Positions 15,775-22,483 of a stretch of DNA of 64,000 bases are shown here, piece by piece (position 1 is the first letter of the stretch; each line of letters begins with the position of its first letter). The stretch lies in contig NZ_VCQN01000002.1 in NCBI RefSeq assembly GCF_005938125.1, positions 434,001 through 498,000 of the forward strand, in the 5' to 3' direction. The stretch comes from Bacillus sp. BHET2. GTDB taxonomy: Bacteria; Bacillota; Bacilli; Bacillales; Bacillaceae_B. The translations under genes were made by a program, and so were the position numbers. Below the pieces are notes generated by a model. The model searched no databases, was not told the DNA's origin, and saw nothing but the letters and a program-made list of their open reading frames with translations.

Positions 15775-16692
15775 TTATTTGCTGAAGATTCCCTTCAGTG
15801 CAAATGCGATATTTGCCGGCCGTTCCGCCAGCCGTCTCATGAAATACCCATACCAGTCCTCGCCATATGGCAGATAAATCCGGACTGTGTACCCTTTTTT
15901 CACTAGATCGGACTGCAATTGGTTCCGCATGCCGTAAAGCATTTGAAATTCAAAGCGGTCATGGGGGATATTGTGTTCTTTCACTAATCCGATGGTGTAA
16001 TTGATAATCGCTTCATCATGGCTTGCGACTGCTGTATAATGGCCGTTCAAGAGCTGCTTCTTGATGAGATGTTTCAGATTCTCATCAACCTTTTTCTTAT
16101 CCGGGAACGCCACTTTACTCGATTCGTTATATGCACCCTTCACAAGCCTCAAATAAGGGGAGTACTGATTGAGATCATCTACATCCTTCTCTGATTCATA
16201 GAGATAGGATTGGATCACCGTCCCCACATTGTCGTACTTCTGACGGAGCTTCTTGTAAACGTCAAGGATGGCATGGTACCTCGAGGAATCCTCCATATCG
16301 AGAGTAACCGTGATTCCGCTTTCATTTGCCTTCGAGAGAATCAACTCCATGTTCTCCATGACAAGATCTTGACTGATATCCAATCCCAGGGAAGTCAGTT
16401 TAACAGATATTTCAGTGTCCAGCTGGTGATACACGATGGCACTGATACTCTGAATACATCTTTGGACATTCTCCCACGCCACCTCTGTGGAGTCGACGAA
16501 TTCACCAAGATGATCGACTGTAACCTGAAATCCCTCCTCGTTTAATTGCGTAATCAATGGAATCGCTTGCGAAAAGGTTTCTCCACCCACAAGCTTGTTA
16601 GCCCCAAATCTTGATCCCCACCGTTTGGCCATTTTATCCAACGACTTATTGTGGGAAAGAAACAAGAAAAAACGCTTACTTATCGCTTCCAA
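15775..16692 (-). CDS. putB: Proline dehydrogenase PutB
   Basis: This 305-residue flavoenzyme is a monofunctional proline dehydrogenase with an FAD-binding beta-alpha barrel. It has VKLTSLGLDI, TLDMEDSSRY, VKGAYNES and FQMLYGMR as barrel strands and loops, and the substrate-binding RRLAERPAN at the C-terminus, with both arginines present. It oxidises proline to pyrroline-5-carboxylate and passes electrons to the quinone pool at the membrane. The start ATG has GGAGG 6-8 bp upstream. No proline permease gene (putP) is adjacent, unlike in B. subtilis. A 120-bp array of 20-bp repeats lies about 170 bp upstream. Confidence 0.93.
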   Translation of the reverse strand: MEAISKRFFLFLSHNKSLDKMAKRWGSRFGANKLVGGETFSQAIPLITQLNEEGFQVTVDHLGEFVDSTEVAWENVQRCIQSISAIVYHQLDTEISVKLTSLGLDISQDLVMENMELILSKANESGITVTLDMEDSSRYHAILDVYKKLRQKYDNVGTVIQSYLYESEKDVDDLNQYSPYLRLVKGAYNESSKVAFPDKKKVDENLKHLIKKQLLNGHYTAVASHDEAIINYTIGLVKEHNIPHDRFEFQMLYGMRNQLQSDLVKKGYTVRIYLPYGEDWYGYFMRRLAERPANIAFALKGIFSK

Positions 16693-16861
16693 GATTACAA
16701 CACCTCCTTATATTGACAATTACCTCAAGCACTGGGTGATTAAACGAAGAATTTAAATCTTAAGAAAATTATACCGAGAATACCCCATAGGAAACAACGT
16801 GCTGAAGCCACAAACATTTGAGTGTTGATTTATGGTGGAAACACAAAAACACTCTTGGATG

Positions 16862-16981
16862 TTTATCTGCCATATCCAAGATTTATCTGCCATTCTGACG
16901 ATTTATCTGCCATATTTTTCTTTTATCTGCCGTTATCACATTTTATCTGCCAAATTTCCGATATATCTGCCATTCTACAAA
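16862..16981 (+). repeat. Intergenic array 1: six units of exactly 20 bp, core TTTATCTGCC
   Basis: Units start at 16862, 16882, 16902, 16922, 16942 and 16962. Each is the constant TTTATCTGCC (last unit TATATCTGCC) followed by ten variable A/T-rich bases. The array lies between the lrp terminator (about 150 bp to the right) and putB (about 170 bp to the left). The period is not a multiple of three, so no repeat peptide is encoded. The rest of 16693-17131 holds no gene that I can support. Confidence 0.9.
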
Positions 16982-17131
16982 ATCTGACAACCGCGACCCT
17001 TCCAATAAGATGAGGCATCTACAGATTGGTGAATCGGTTGTATCTTATGAATTGTTAGCCAGTCTAACATTCATCACGATTTGTGCAGCGGTATTCACAA
17101 TCAACAAGCCAATAAACACCCAAACAAAAAA

Positions 17132-17156
17132 AGCTGTCTAAGTATTTTCGGCAGCT
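17132..17156 (-). terminator. Terminator of the Lrp-family gene
   Basis: On the minus strand AGCTGCC pairs with GACAGCT (one mismatch) and is followed by TTTTTTTG. It lies 28 bp after the Lrp-family stop codon. Confidence 0.7.
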
Positions 17157-17183
17157 CTTAAAACGAGGTCTGGACCACTACAC

Positions 17184-17663
17184 TCATTCCCCCAATATCG
17201 GCAACACCGTAGAGTCCTTAATCTCCCTCAAAGCCAAGCTCGTTTGAATCTTCGTAATCCCCATTTCATTCAGCCTTCTGATAAAGAGCTCCAGCCCCTT
17301 GCGATCCTTGCAGGCGACTTTCAGGAGATAATCATATTCACCAGTCAAACAATGACATTCCAGGACTTCTTCCATTGATTCCAGTGTATCTTCCAATGAT
17401 TCCAACTTTTCTATTCGATGTTCATTGGTGCTCATAAACACGAAGCATAATAAGTCAAATCCCAGTTTTTCATGGTTTAGAATGGCTACTTGCTTCTTGA
17501 TATATCCTTCCATTTCCAACCGTTTGATTCTTGCGTGTACGGCTGGTGCTGATAAATTGACCCGCTTCGATAATTGGAGATTGCTTAATTGTCCATCCTT
17601 TTGAAGCAAATCCAAAAGCTGAAGATCCATTTGGTCCAATACCCTACTTACGATTGATTCCAT
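17184..17663 (-). CDS. Lrp/AsnC family transcriptional regulator
   Basis: This 159-residue protein has the standard Lrp layout: an N-terminal helix-turn-helix (residues 12-60; QLSNLQLSKRVNLSAPAVHA) and a C-terminal RAM/ACT-like ligand domain (about 68-150; HCLTGEYDYLLKVACKDRKG). Such proteins form octamers and respond to amino acids. The ATG at 17663 is chosen because GGGTGG lies 8 bp upstream; the frame extends 12 codons further without a better site. It is divergent from the EamA exporter gene across a 205-bp gap, a pairing common for Lrp-controlled amino acid exporters. It is therefore the likely regulator of that gene (inference). Confidence 0.88.
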   Translation of the reverse strand: MESIVSRVLDQMDLQLLDLLQKDGQLSNLQLSKRVNLSAPAVHARIKRLEMEGYIKKQVAILNHEKLGFDLLCFVFMSTNEHRIEKLESLEDTLESMEEVLECHCLTGEYDYLLKVACKDRKGLELFIRRLNEMGITKIQTSLALREIKDSTVLPILGE

Positions 17664-17868
17664 GATACATCCACCCTTTTCAATTGTTCCGAAAACCACT
17701 GTTATTATGGTACAGAAATGAATTTATATAAATTAATATTCTATTATTCTTTCAATTATTTTGATTAAACCTCATTATACAATATGTTCTTTTGTAAATC
17801 TTAGAAAATGTTAAAATTATTCTTATAGACAATGCCATTGTGCACAATGGCTCTTCGAAAAGAGGCTA

Positions 17869-18795
17869 ATGAACGTGAAATATTATTACCTGTTGTTACT
17901 GACCAGCCTTCTCTGGGGAGGCAATTTTATTGTGGGGAAAACGCTTGTCGAACATGCATCCCCCGGAACGTTAACCATATTAAGATGGGCCATCGCCGTC
18001 GTATGCCTGTTCCCGCTTGTCTGGTGGAAAGAAAAAAAGCTGGTTCCACCTCTTCAATCGATACTGCCATTATTTTTCATGGGTCTAACAGGTGTTGCCC
18101 TCTTCCAGTCACTCCAATTCATGGCTTTGGAAAAAACCTCTGCCACCAACGTGGGCTTGATTTCCACCTTAATTATGTTTTCGATTGCAGGAATCTCTTT
18201 TATTTTTCTAAAGGAAAAATTGAATTCATTTCAAATACTATCCATGCTCATCTCGCTCTTTGGCGTGTTATTGGTCCTTTCAAAAGGAAACGTAGACATG
18301 GTCCGTTCATTGCAATTTAATCAAGGAGATCTCTATATGCTGACTGCGGTTGTTATGTGGGGATTCTACTCCGTTTGCAGTAAATGGGCAATGAAAACCG
18401 TCACACCGATGATGTCCATACTATACTCCGGTATATTCGGTCTGCTCATCCTTCTTCCTTTTAATCTTCATTCTTTCCGAGTGACCAATGTTGACGCTTC
18501 TTTCGTACAGTCAATCTTATATACCGGTGTTATTTCCACTGTTGTCTGTATGGTACTCTGGAATGTCGGGGTGAACAAGTTAGGACCAAGTACTTCAGGA
18601 TTGTTCTTGAATTTCAATCCCATATTCACAGCCCTACTCGCCTTCGTCTTTTTGGGAGAAAAGATGAATGGGCTTCAAGCTCTCGGCAGTATGATTGTCT
18701 TAGCGGGGTGTGTGTTGTTTTCTCTATTCAAGACCAAGCCTAAGATCGAAGTCCCTTCCACACTATTATCAAGTGAAGCTGTTAAAGCTTCATAA
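17869..18795 (+). CDS. EamA/DMT family exporter
   Basis: This 308-residue protein has ten predicted membrane helices formed by two EamA repeats: LLWGGNFIVGKTLVEHASPG begins the first and VVMWGFYSVCSKWAMK the second. The QSLQFMALEKTSATNVGLIS segment, with its conserved ALEKTSA-type loop, is typical of drug/metabolite transporters. Family members export amino acids or metabolites across the cytoplasmic membrane. The divergent Lrp-type regulator points to an amino acid or related compound; the substrate cannot be read from sequence. AGAGG lies 5 bp before the ATG. It ends 64 bp before the R1 terminator repeat. Confidence 0.85.
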   Translation: MNVKYYYLLLLTSLLWGGNFIVGKTLVEHASPGTLTILRWAIAVVCLFPLVWWKEKKLVPPLQSILPLFFMGLTGVALFQSLQFMALEKTSATNVGLISTLIMFSIAGISFIFLKEKLNSFQILSMLISLFGVLLVLSKGNVDMVRSLQFNQGDLYMLTAVVMWGFYSVCSKWAMKTVTPMMSILYSGIFGLLILLPFNLHSFRVTNVDASFVQSILYTGVISTVVCMVLWNVGVNKLGPSTSGLFLNFNPIFTALLAFVFLGEKMNGLQALGSMIVLAGCVLFSLFKTKPKIEVPSTLLSSEAVKAS

Positions 18796-18858
18796 AAAGA
18801 AGCAGTGCCGATTAATCTAAAGGGTTCCGTTTTCGGGCGCTTTTGTATAAACGACATT

Positions 18859-18892
18859 AAAACTGACCTATGGATTGGCATAGGTCAGTTTC
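18859..18892 (+). terminator. Terminator of the EamA gene (part of repeat R1)
   Basis: AAACTGACCTAT pairs with ATAGGTCAGTTT around the loop GGATTGGC, followed by CTTAATAT. It is nearly the same hairpin as the mgtC terminator at 11782-11807. Confidence 0.8.
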
Positions 18893-19085
18893 TTAATATA
18901 TCAAGGTTTATAAAACATTAACCGTGTAAATGGCAGTCCAAATGACAAGGTTTATATACCGGACAACAGCTATTGTCCTCGTAAAAAAAGTTCCAAAATG
19001 AGGGTCAATTGCCTCGCCATTTTGTCTGTCAAAAACAAATCATAAACTGTTATATCAGCAACCTATCATGTGGTAAAATAAGGAT
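18859..19085 (+). repeat. Dispersed repeat R1, copy 2
   Basis: After the hairpin come TTAATATATCAAGG, ATTAACCGTG, AGTCCAAATGACAA and, at about 19069-19085, CATGTGGTAAAATAAGG. These words occur in the same order in the inverted copy at 11662-11812. The TGGTAAAAT word looks like an extended -10 promoter. No gene is visible between 18796 and 19465. Confidence 0.7.
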
Positions 19086-19230
19086 AAATATAGAAAACTT
19101 ATATTCCAATAAAGAGCAGGTTAATGCAAGAAGGTTTGCAGGAAATAATATACAACATATAGAAATACTGAAAATAATAAACTAAATGAGGAGATAATAC
19201 CTAATTTGAACATTCTAACTCTGATTCACT

Positions 19231-19345
19231 AACGGGGCTTATCCGGAACAGGATGAGCTTCTTTTTAGTTTTTAAATTTTTCTTGAGTAAGCTGCTCGAT
19301 TTTGAAATAATTGGTATTAAGTTAAAGGGAAGGTTACTTGAAGAA
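19231..19345 (+). repeat. Dispersed repeat upstream of the GNAT gene, with hairpin
   Basis: A perfect 8-bp stem GCTTATCC/GGATGAGC (19237-19258) followed by TTCTTTTT looks like a terminator with no gene before it. ATTTTTCTTGAGTAAGCT, TTTGAAATAATTGGTATTA and AGTTAAAGGGAAG follow. This matches the inverted copy at 10640-10740 upstream of the NUDIX gene. Confidence 0.75.
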
Positions 19346-19465
19346 GAAATCCAATTATCGGTATCGTATTATTATAAATTTCATAAGGAAATAACAAACG
19401 ATGAAGTTTAATACCGTTCACATTGATAGATTATTTATATAATGTACGAAAGGCTGGAATAAGTC

Positions 19466-19975
19466 ATGGTAAAAAAAGAAGCACCGATAATTCAAACAGA
19501 ACGATTGGTTTTACGTCCGAGAGCGGAAAAAGACATTCCCAATATGATTAAAATGTTGAACAATGATGAAGTAAGAGAATTTCTAGGGATTAATCCCCCT
19601 CGTGATGAACACTCAATGTTAGAAATGGTTAGGAATCGTACAGAAACAAAATGGACTGTCGCCTTAAAAGATACGGATGAATTCATCGGTGATGTAATGA
19701 TTCCAGAAATAGCAGAAGGTTATCTTGGGGGAATTGGTTATCGCTTCATGAGGGAGCATTGGGGAGGCGGTTTTGCATATGAAGCGGTTTCCGCGGTCAT
19801 TGAGCATAGTAAAAGCACATTAAACCTTAAACGCCTATTTGCTAATATAGATAATAAAAATATACCGTCAAAAAAGTTAATTGAAAAACTCGGATTTACT
19901 TTGGTAGCGGTGTTGCCTGAATCGCATTTACACGGCAGAGTTGCCGATGTAGCTTACTATTCTCGTATATTGTAA
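19466..19975 (+). CDS. GNAT family N-acetyltransferase (RimJ/RimL-like)
   Basis: This 169-residue acetyltransferase has the RimJ/RimL-type start IIQTERLVLRPRAEKDIPN, a WTVALKDTDEFIGDVMI strand pair and the acetyl-CoA-binding region GYRFMREHWGGGFAYEAVSA (about 91-110). The usual C-terminal NIPSKKLIEKLGFTLVAVLP follows. It would transfer an acetyl group to a protein N-terminus or small amine in the cytoplasm; the substrate is unknown. It lies about 120 bp downstream of a dispersed repeat shared with the NUDIX gene, which suggests cassette-like spread of both. The start ATG is preceded by AAGGCTGG, a moderate binding site. Confidence 0.88.
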   Translation: MVKKEAPIIQTERLVLRPRAEKDIPNMIKMLNNDEVREFLGINPPRDEHSMLEMVRNRTETKWTVALKDTDEFIGDVMIPEIAEGYLGGIGYRFMREHWGGGFAYEAVSAVIEHSKSTLNLKRLFANIDNKNIPSKKLIEKLGFTLVAVLPESHLHGRVADVAYYSRIL

Positions 19976-20145
19976 GCATCCTTACGCTCTCCTGAGAAAA
20001 AACAGGTGAGTGTTTAAATGGGGGGGTATTTCGGGTCAAGCGATGTGATTTTAGTGAAGAGGCTCGGTTTTTGATACGGATTCGAAATCCTTGAGGCTTT
20101 GGTCGAGCTTTCTTTCACTTCTCACTATAACTCTAAAAAGAAAAA

Positions 20146-20183
20146 TAGTGGGTAAAGACATCCGTCGATGACTTTACCCACTA
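20146..20183 (-). terminator. Terminator hairpin between the GNAT and lipoprotein genes
   Basis: TAGTGGGTAAAG pairs perfectly with CTTTACCCACTA. The A-rich left flank gives a T run on the minus strand, so it probably serves the leftward lipoprotein gene. The 19976-20315 gap has no other feature that I can support. Confidence 0.65.
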
Positions 20184-20315
20184 ATCTTAGTATGTTTTCC
20201 TTTTTATAGCTGCCAGTTTGGGTGTCAATATGAGTGTCATCAGGACTTGATTTTTGGTTTCAAGCACCTCAAAACGGAATCCTTTACAATTAATCGCATT
20301 GCTTCTTTTATTTTG

Positions 20316-20996
20316 CTATCTTTTCTCCATACCCCCGGATTCGACTGCTGTTTCCAGAGCATCAAATGGTTCTTTCTCCTTTGACGTGATGGTATAAACG
20401 GTTTTATCCTTCTGCCACTTCACGACTGTTTCCGGATGTTCCTTAAACCCGTTGATCGTGATCACTCCTTTATCCTGCGGTGCGGGTAAGTAATGATCTT
20501 CTAAGTAATCAACGACTTTCTTCGCCAGTTCATCTCCACCCTCGTATCCCTCTATTCGATATTGGGGATCGTTTGGGAAATCGATCCGGATCAGCCAGTT
20601 TCCTTCGTTCCAGGAAATATACTCATGGCCGGCAGCTCCTTCTTGCATTCCCTTGATTCCATGGCCAAGATCAATGTTTGTCTGCTCGACTTTCATGTAT
20701 CCGTTGATGGCAGCGGCCGCATCCTCCCTTGAGTCATATTCCTGTTTTTCTACTTCGCTTGCCCTTTCACTCGCATCTTTACTACCTTCATCATTTGTAT
20801 TCGTTTCATCGCCGGTATCCTCTTCAGAACTTGCATGACTTTCTTCTTCGGTCATATCCGTTGATGTCTCCGTTTGATTTTCTTCCATCGTCTTATTGGT
20901 GTCCTCATTTTCTTGTGAAGGCTCTTCCTGGCTGCAGGCTGATAGCATTAAAGTACCACCCAGAAAAAACGCTACACTGTATGATTTAAACGACAT
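20316..20996 (-). CDS. Lipoprotein of unknown function
   Basis: This 226-residue protein has a lipoprotein signal peptide (SYSVAFFLGGTLMLSAC, lipidated Cys at residue 21). A low-complexity linker rich in Glu, Asp, Thr, Asn and Ser follows (about 23-85), then a folded domain (about 90-226). The domain includes REDAAAAINGYMKVEQTNID, WNEGNWLIRIDFPN and VKWQKDKTVYTITS, a pattern seen in several uncharacterised Bacillus lipoproteins. It should be tethered to the outer face of the membrane. Function unknown. GGTGG lies about 8 bp before the ATG. Its long acidic linker may span the wall. Confidence 0.8.
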   Translation of the reverse strand: MSFKSYSVAFFLGGTLMLSACSQEEPSQENEDTNKTMEENQTETSTDMTEEESHASSEEDTGDETNTNDEGSKDASERASEVEKQEYDSREDAAAAINGYMKVEQTNIDLGHGIKGMQEGAAGHEYISWNEGNWLIRIDFPNDPQYRIEGYEGGDELAKKVVDYLEDHYLPAPQDKGVITINGFKEHPETVVKWQKDKTVYTITSKEKEPFDALETAVESGGMEKR

Positions 20997-21050
20997 CTCT
21001 GCACCACCTTTTTGTAGAGTATAGTTTTCATTACCCTCCTTTGTTATCTT

Positions 21051-21242
21051 TTAAAATGTCTGATGATCAAGTACTGCAAACTGTTTATGCAAGTCAGCCA
21101 ACTCTTTTTCCAATTCGTCTAATATCTTCAGGTGTTTATCTGTGTTTCTGCCCACAGATTCTAACTTCTCCAGATCTCTTTGAATTCGTATGTAGTCATC
21201 TTTCACTTCGTTCATTTTGTATTCTAATTCACTTTTCTTCAT
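21051..21242 (-). CDS. Small coiled-coil protein (SE1832-like)
   Basis: This 63-residue protein is almost entirely helical with heptad-like leucines and isoleucines (YIRIQRDLEKLESVGRN, ILDELEKELADLHKQF). The DYIRIQRDLEKLESVGRN segment resembles the SE1832 family of small Firmicute proteins, from memory and not by search. No membrane segment; cytoplasmic. Function unknown. AAAGGG lies upstream of the ATG. It lies between the lipoprotein gene and two small membrane-protein genes, all on the minus strand. Confidence 0.7.
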   Translation of the reverse strand: MKKSELEYKMNEVKDDYIRIQRDLEKLESVGRNTDKHLKILDELEKELADLHKQFAVLDHQTF

Positions 21243-21342
21243 GTTCGTTCAACCCTTTCAGGAATATTCGTAAATTTGATCACCACTATTTATCCTGGCC
21301 TCTTGTATGAATCAGATAAAAATAGTATACCATTTCAATTTC

Positions 21343-21864
21343 TCATTTTATGAGCCTGCTTTTCATTTGTTCAACAAAAATAAGATTTGCTATTAAGACA
21401 AAGCAATAGAAAACATAACTATAGGATATATTCCACGTATTAAATTGAAAAACGTCAAAGTACTTCGCTGAAATCCATTCAAGCCCCGCAAGCAAGAGGG
21501 CATAAAGTAATATATAAACAATCTTGTTTGGCTTCCATTTTCGATAGAAATGAATGAAGAGGATGATCGGGATGGGGTATACGACTATCTGCAGAATGGA
21601 GTCAAAAAATTCCCCATGCCCATAATCGAGTGTGTTATAAAAATCGAATGGTGGTTCTGCCAACAATCGATCTCCTATTGTGCCAAATAAAATGTTAAAA
21701 ACAAACAAAGCTATGATTTCTGTTTGCAGTAGGTGTGGCTCCAGATGATGGACCAATACCAAAATACACACGCACAGGACAACAATAACAAGTACAAAAA
21801 TTTCATTTTTATCGAATGTTTTAGGTGTCAGAGGCTCTAGAATTTTTGAAATCTTAGTCAACAA
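21343..21864 (-). CDS. CBO0543-like integral membrane protein
   Basis: This 173-residue protein has about four to five membrane helices (residues 22-42, 48-64, 88-106, 115-132, 143-163). The loop LEWISAKYFDVFQFNTWN matches the pattern seen in the CBO0543 family of small membrane proteins of spore formers, from memory. Function unknown. The start ATG overlaps the end of the upstream membrane-protein gene by 11 bp, so the two are translated together and their products may interact. Confidence 0.7.
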   Translation of the reverse strand: MLTKISKILEPLTPKTFDKNEIFVLVIVVLCVCILVLVHHLEPHLLQTEIIALFVFNILFGTIGDRLLAEPPFDFYNTLDYGHGEFFDSILQIVVYPIPIILFIHFYRKWKPNKIVYILLYALLLAGLEWISAKYFDVFQFNTWNISYSYVFYCFVLIANLIFVEQMKSRLIK

Positions 21865-22336
21865 AAACGAGCTCCTTTTTTAAGATAGAGGCAAAACGAA
21901 TCATAAATACATACGAAAATAGAAGAATTCCAGTTGAGATCCCTACATCTATCATTGGATACCATCCAGGAGTCTCAGATATTAACATCCCTGTTTGTAA
22001 TAAAAAAGATTTTGATATAACATCTATCCCAATCCAGACCATGGCAATCATAAATTTAGAAATCATTGGTATCTCTGAACGAAAGAAATACAATACCCAC
22101 ATTAATAAAAGAGGGATAAACAACCCAAAATGAAGATAACTTAATACTCTCGGTACCAATTCTTCCTTCACGGAAAGTCGATCATATGCAGAAAAGATTT
22201 TGAAATTGATGTGTTGGCATAGAAAGGAATTAAATAAACTGAGTATTAGTACCTCGATCGCCAAGAATCGTTTTAATAACCCTTTTATAGAGAATAACAA
22301 TACGAGGGAAAATAAAGCCGTGACTATCAGAATCAT
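21854..22336 (-). CDS. Integral membrane protein, partner of the downstream CBO0543-like gene
   Basis: The ATG at 22336 is chosen because AAAAGGGGTG lies about 10 bp upstream; GTG codons at 22348 and 22372 also lie in frame. The 160-residue product has four or five hydrophobic helices and short loops (HINFKIFSAYDRLSVKEE is the main hydrophilic stretch). Its size and helix spacing resemble its downstream neighbour, so both may belong to one family. I do not recognise a function. Confidence 0.65.
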   Translation of the reverse strand: MILIVTALFSLVLLFSIKGLLKRFLAIEVLILSLFNSFLCQHINFKIFSAYDRLSVKEELVPRVLSYLHFGLFIPLLLMWVLYFFRSEIPMISKFMIAMVWIGIDVISKSFLLQTGMLISETPGWYPMIDVGISTGILLFSYVFMIRFASILKKELVFVD

Positions 22337-22423
22337 CTTCCAGTTCACCCCTTTTCCTATTAGACTTCCCACTTTGGGGCATATTATTGCTTTGCTATAG
22401 AAGAGGGATGGACAACTAGAACT

Positions 22424-22459
22424 AGGGGTCAGACCCCTGGTACAAGGTCTCTGACCCCT
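22424..22459. repeat. Small palindrome pair (GGGGTCAGACCCC)
   Basis: AGGGGTC-A-GACCCCT is a perfect palindrome at 22424-22438, followed 8 bp later by GGTCTCTGACCCC. It lies just after the S9 peptidase gene and could act as its terminator stem, but it has no T run. Confidence 0.5.
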
Positions 22460-22483
22460 ATAATCACTGTGCCTAATTAATCA

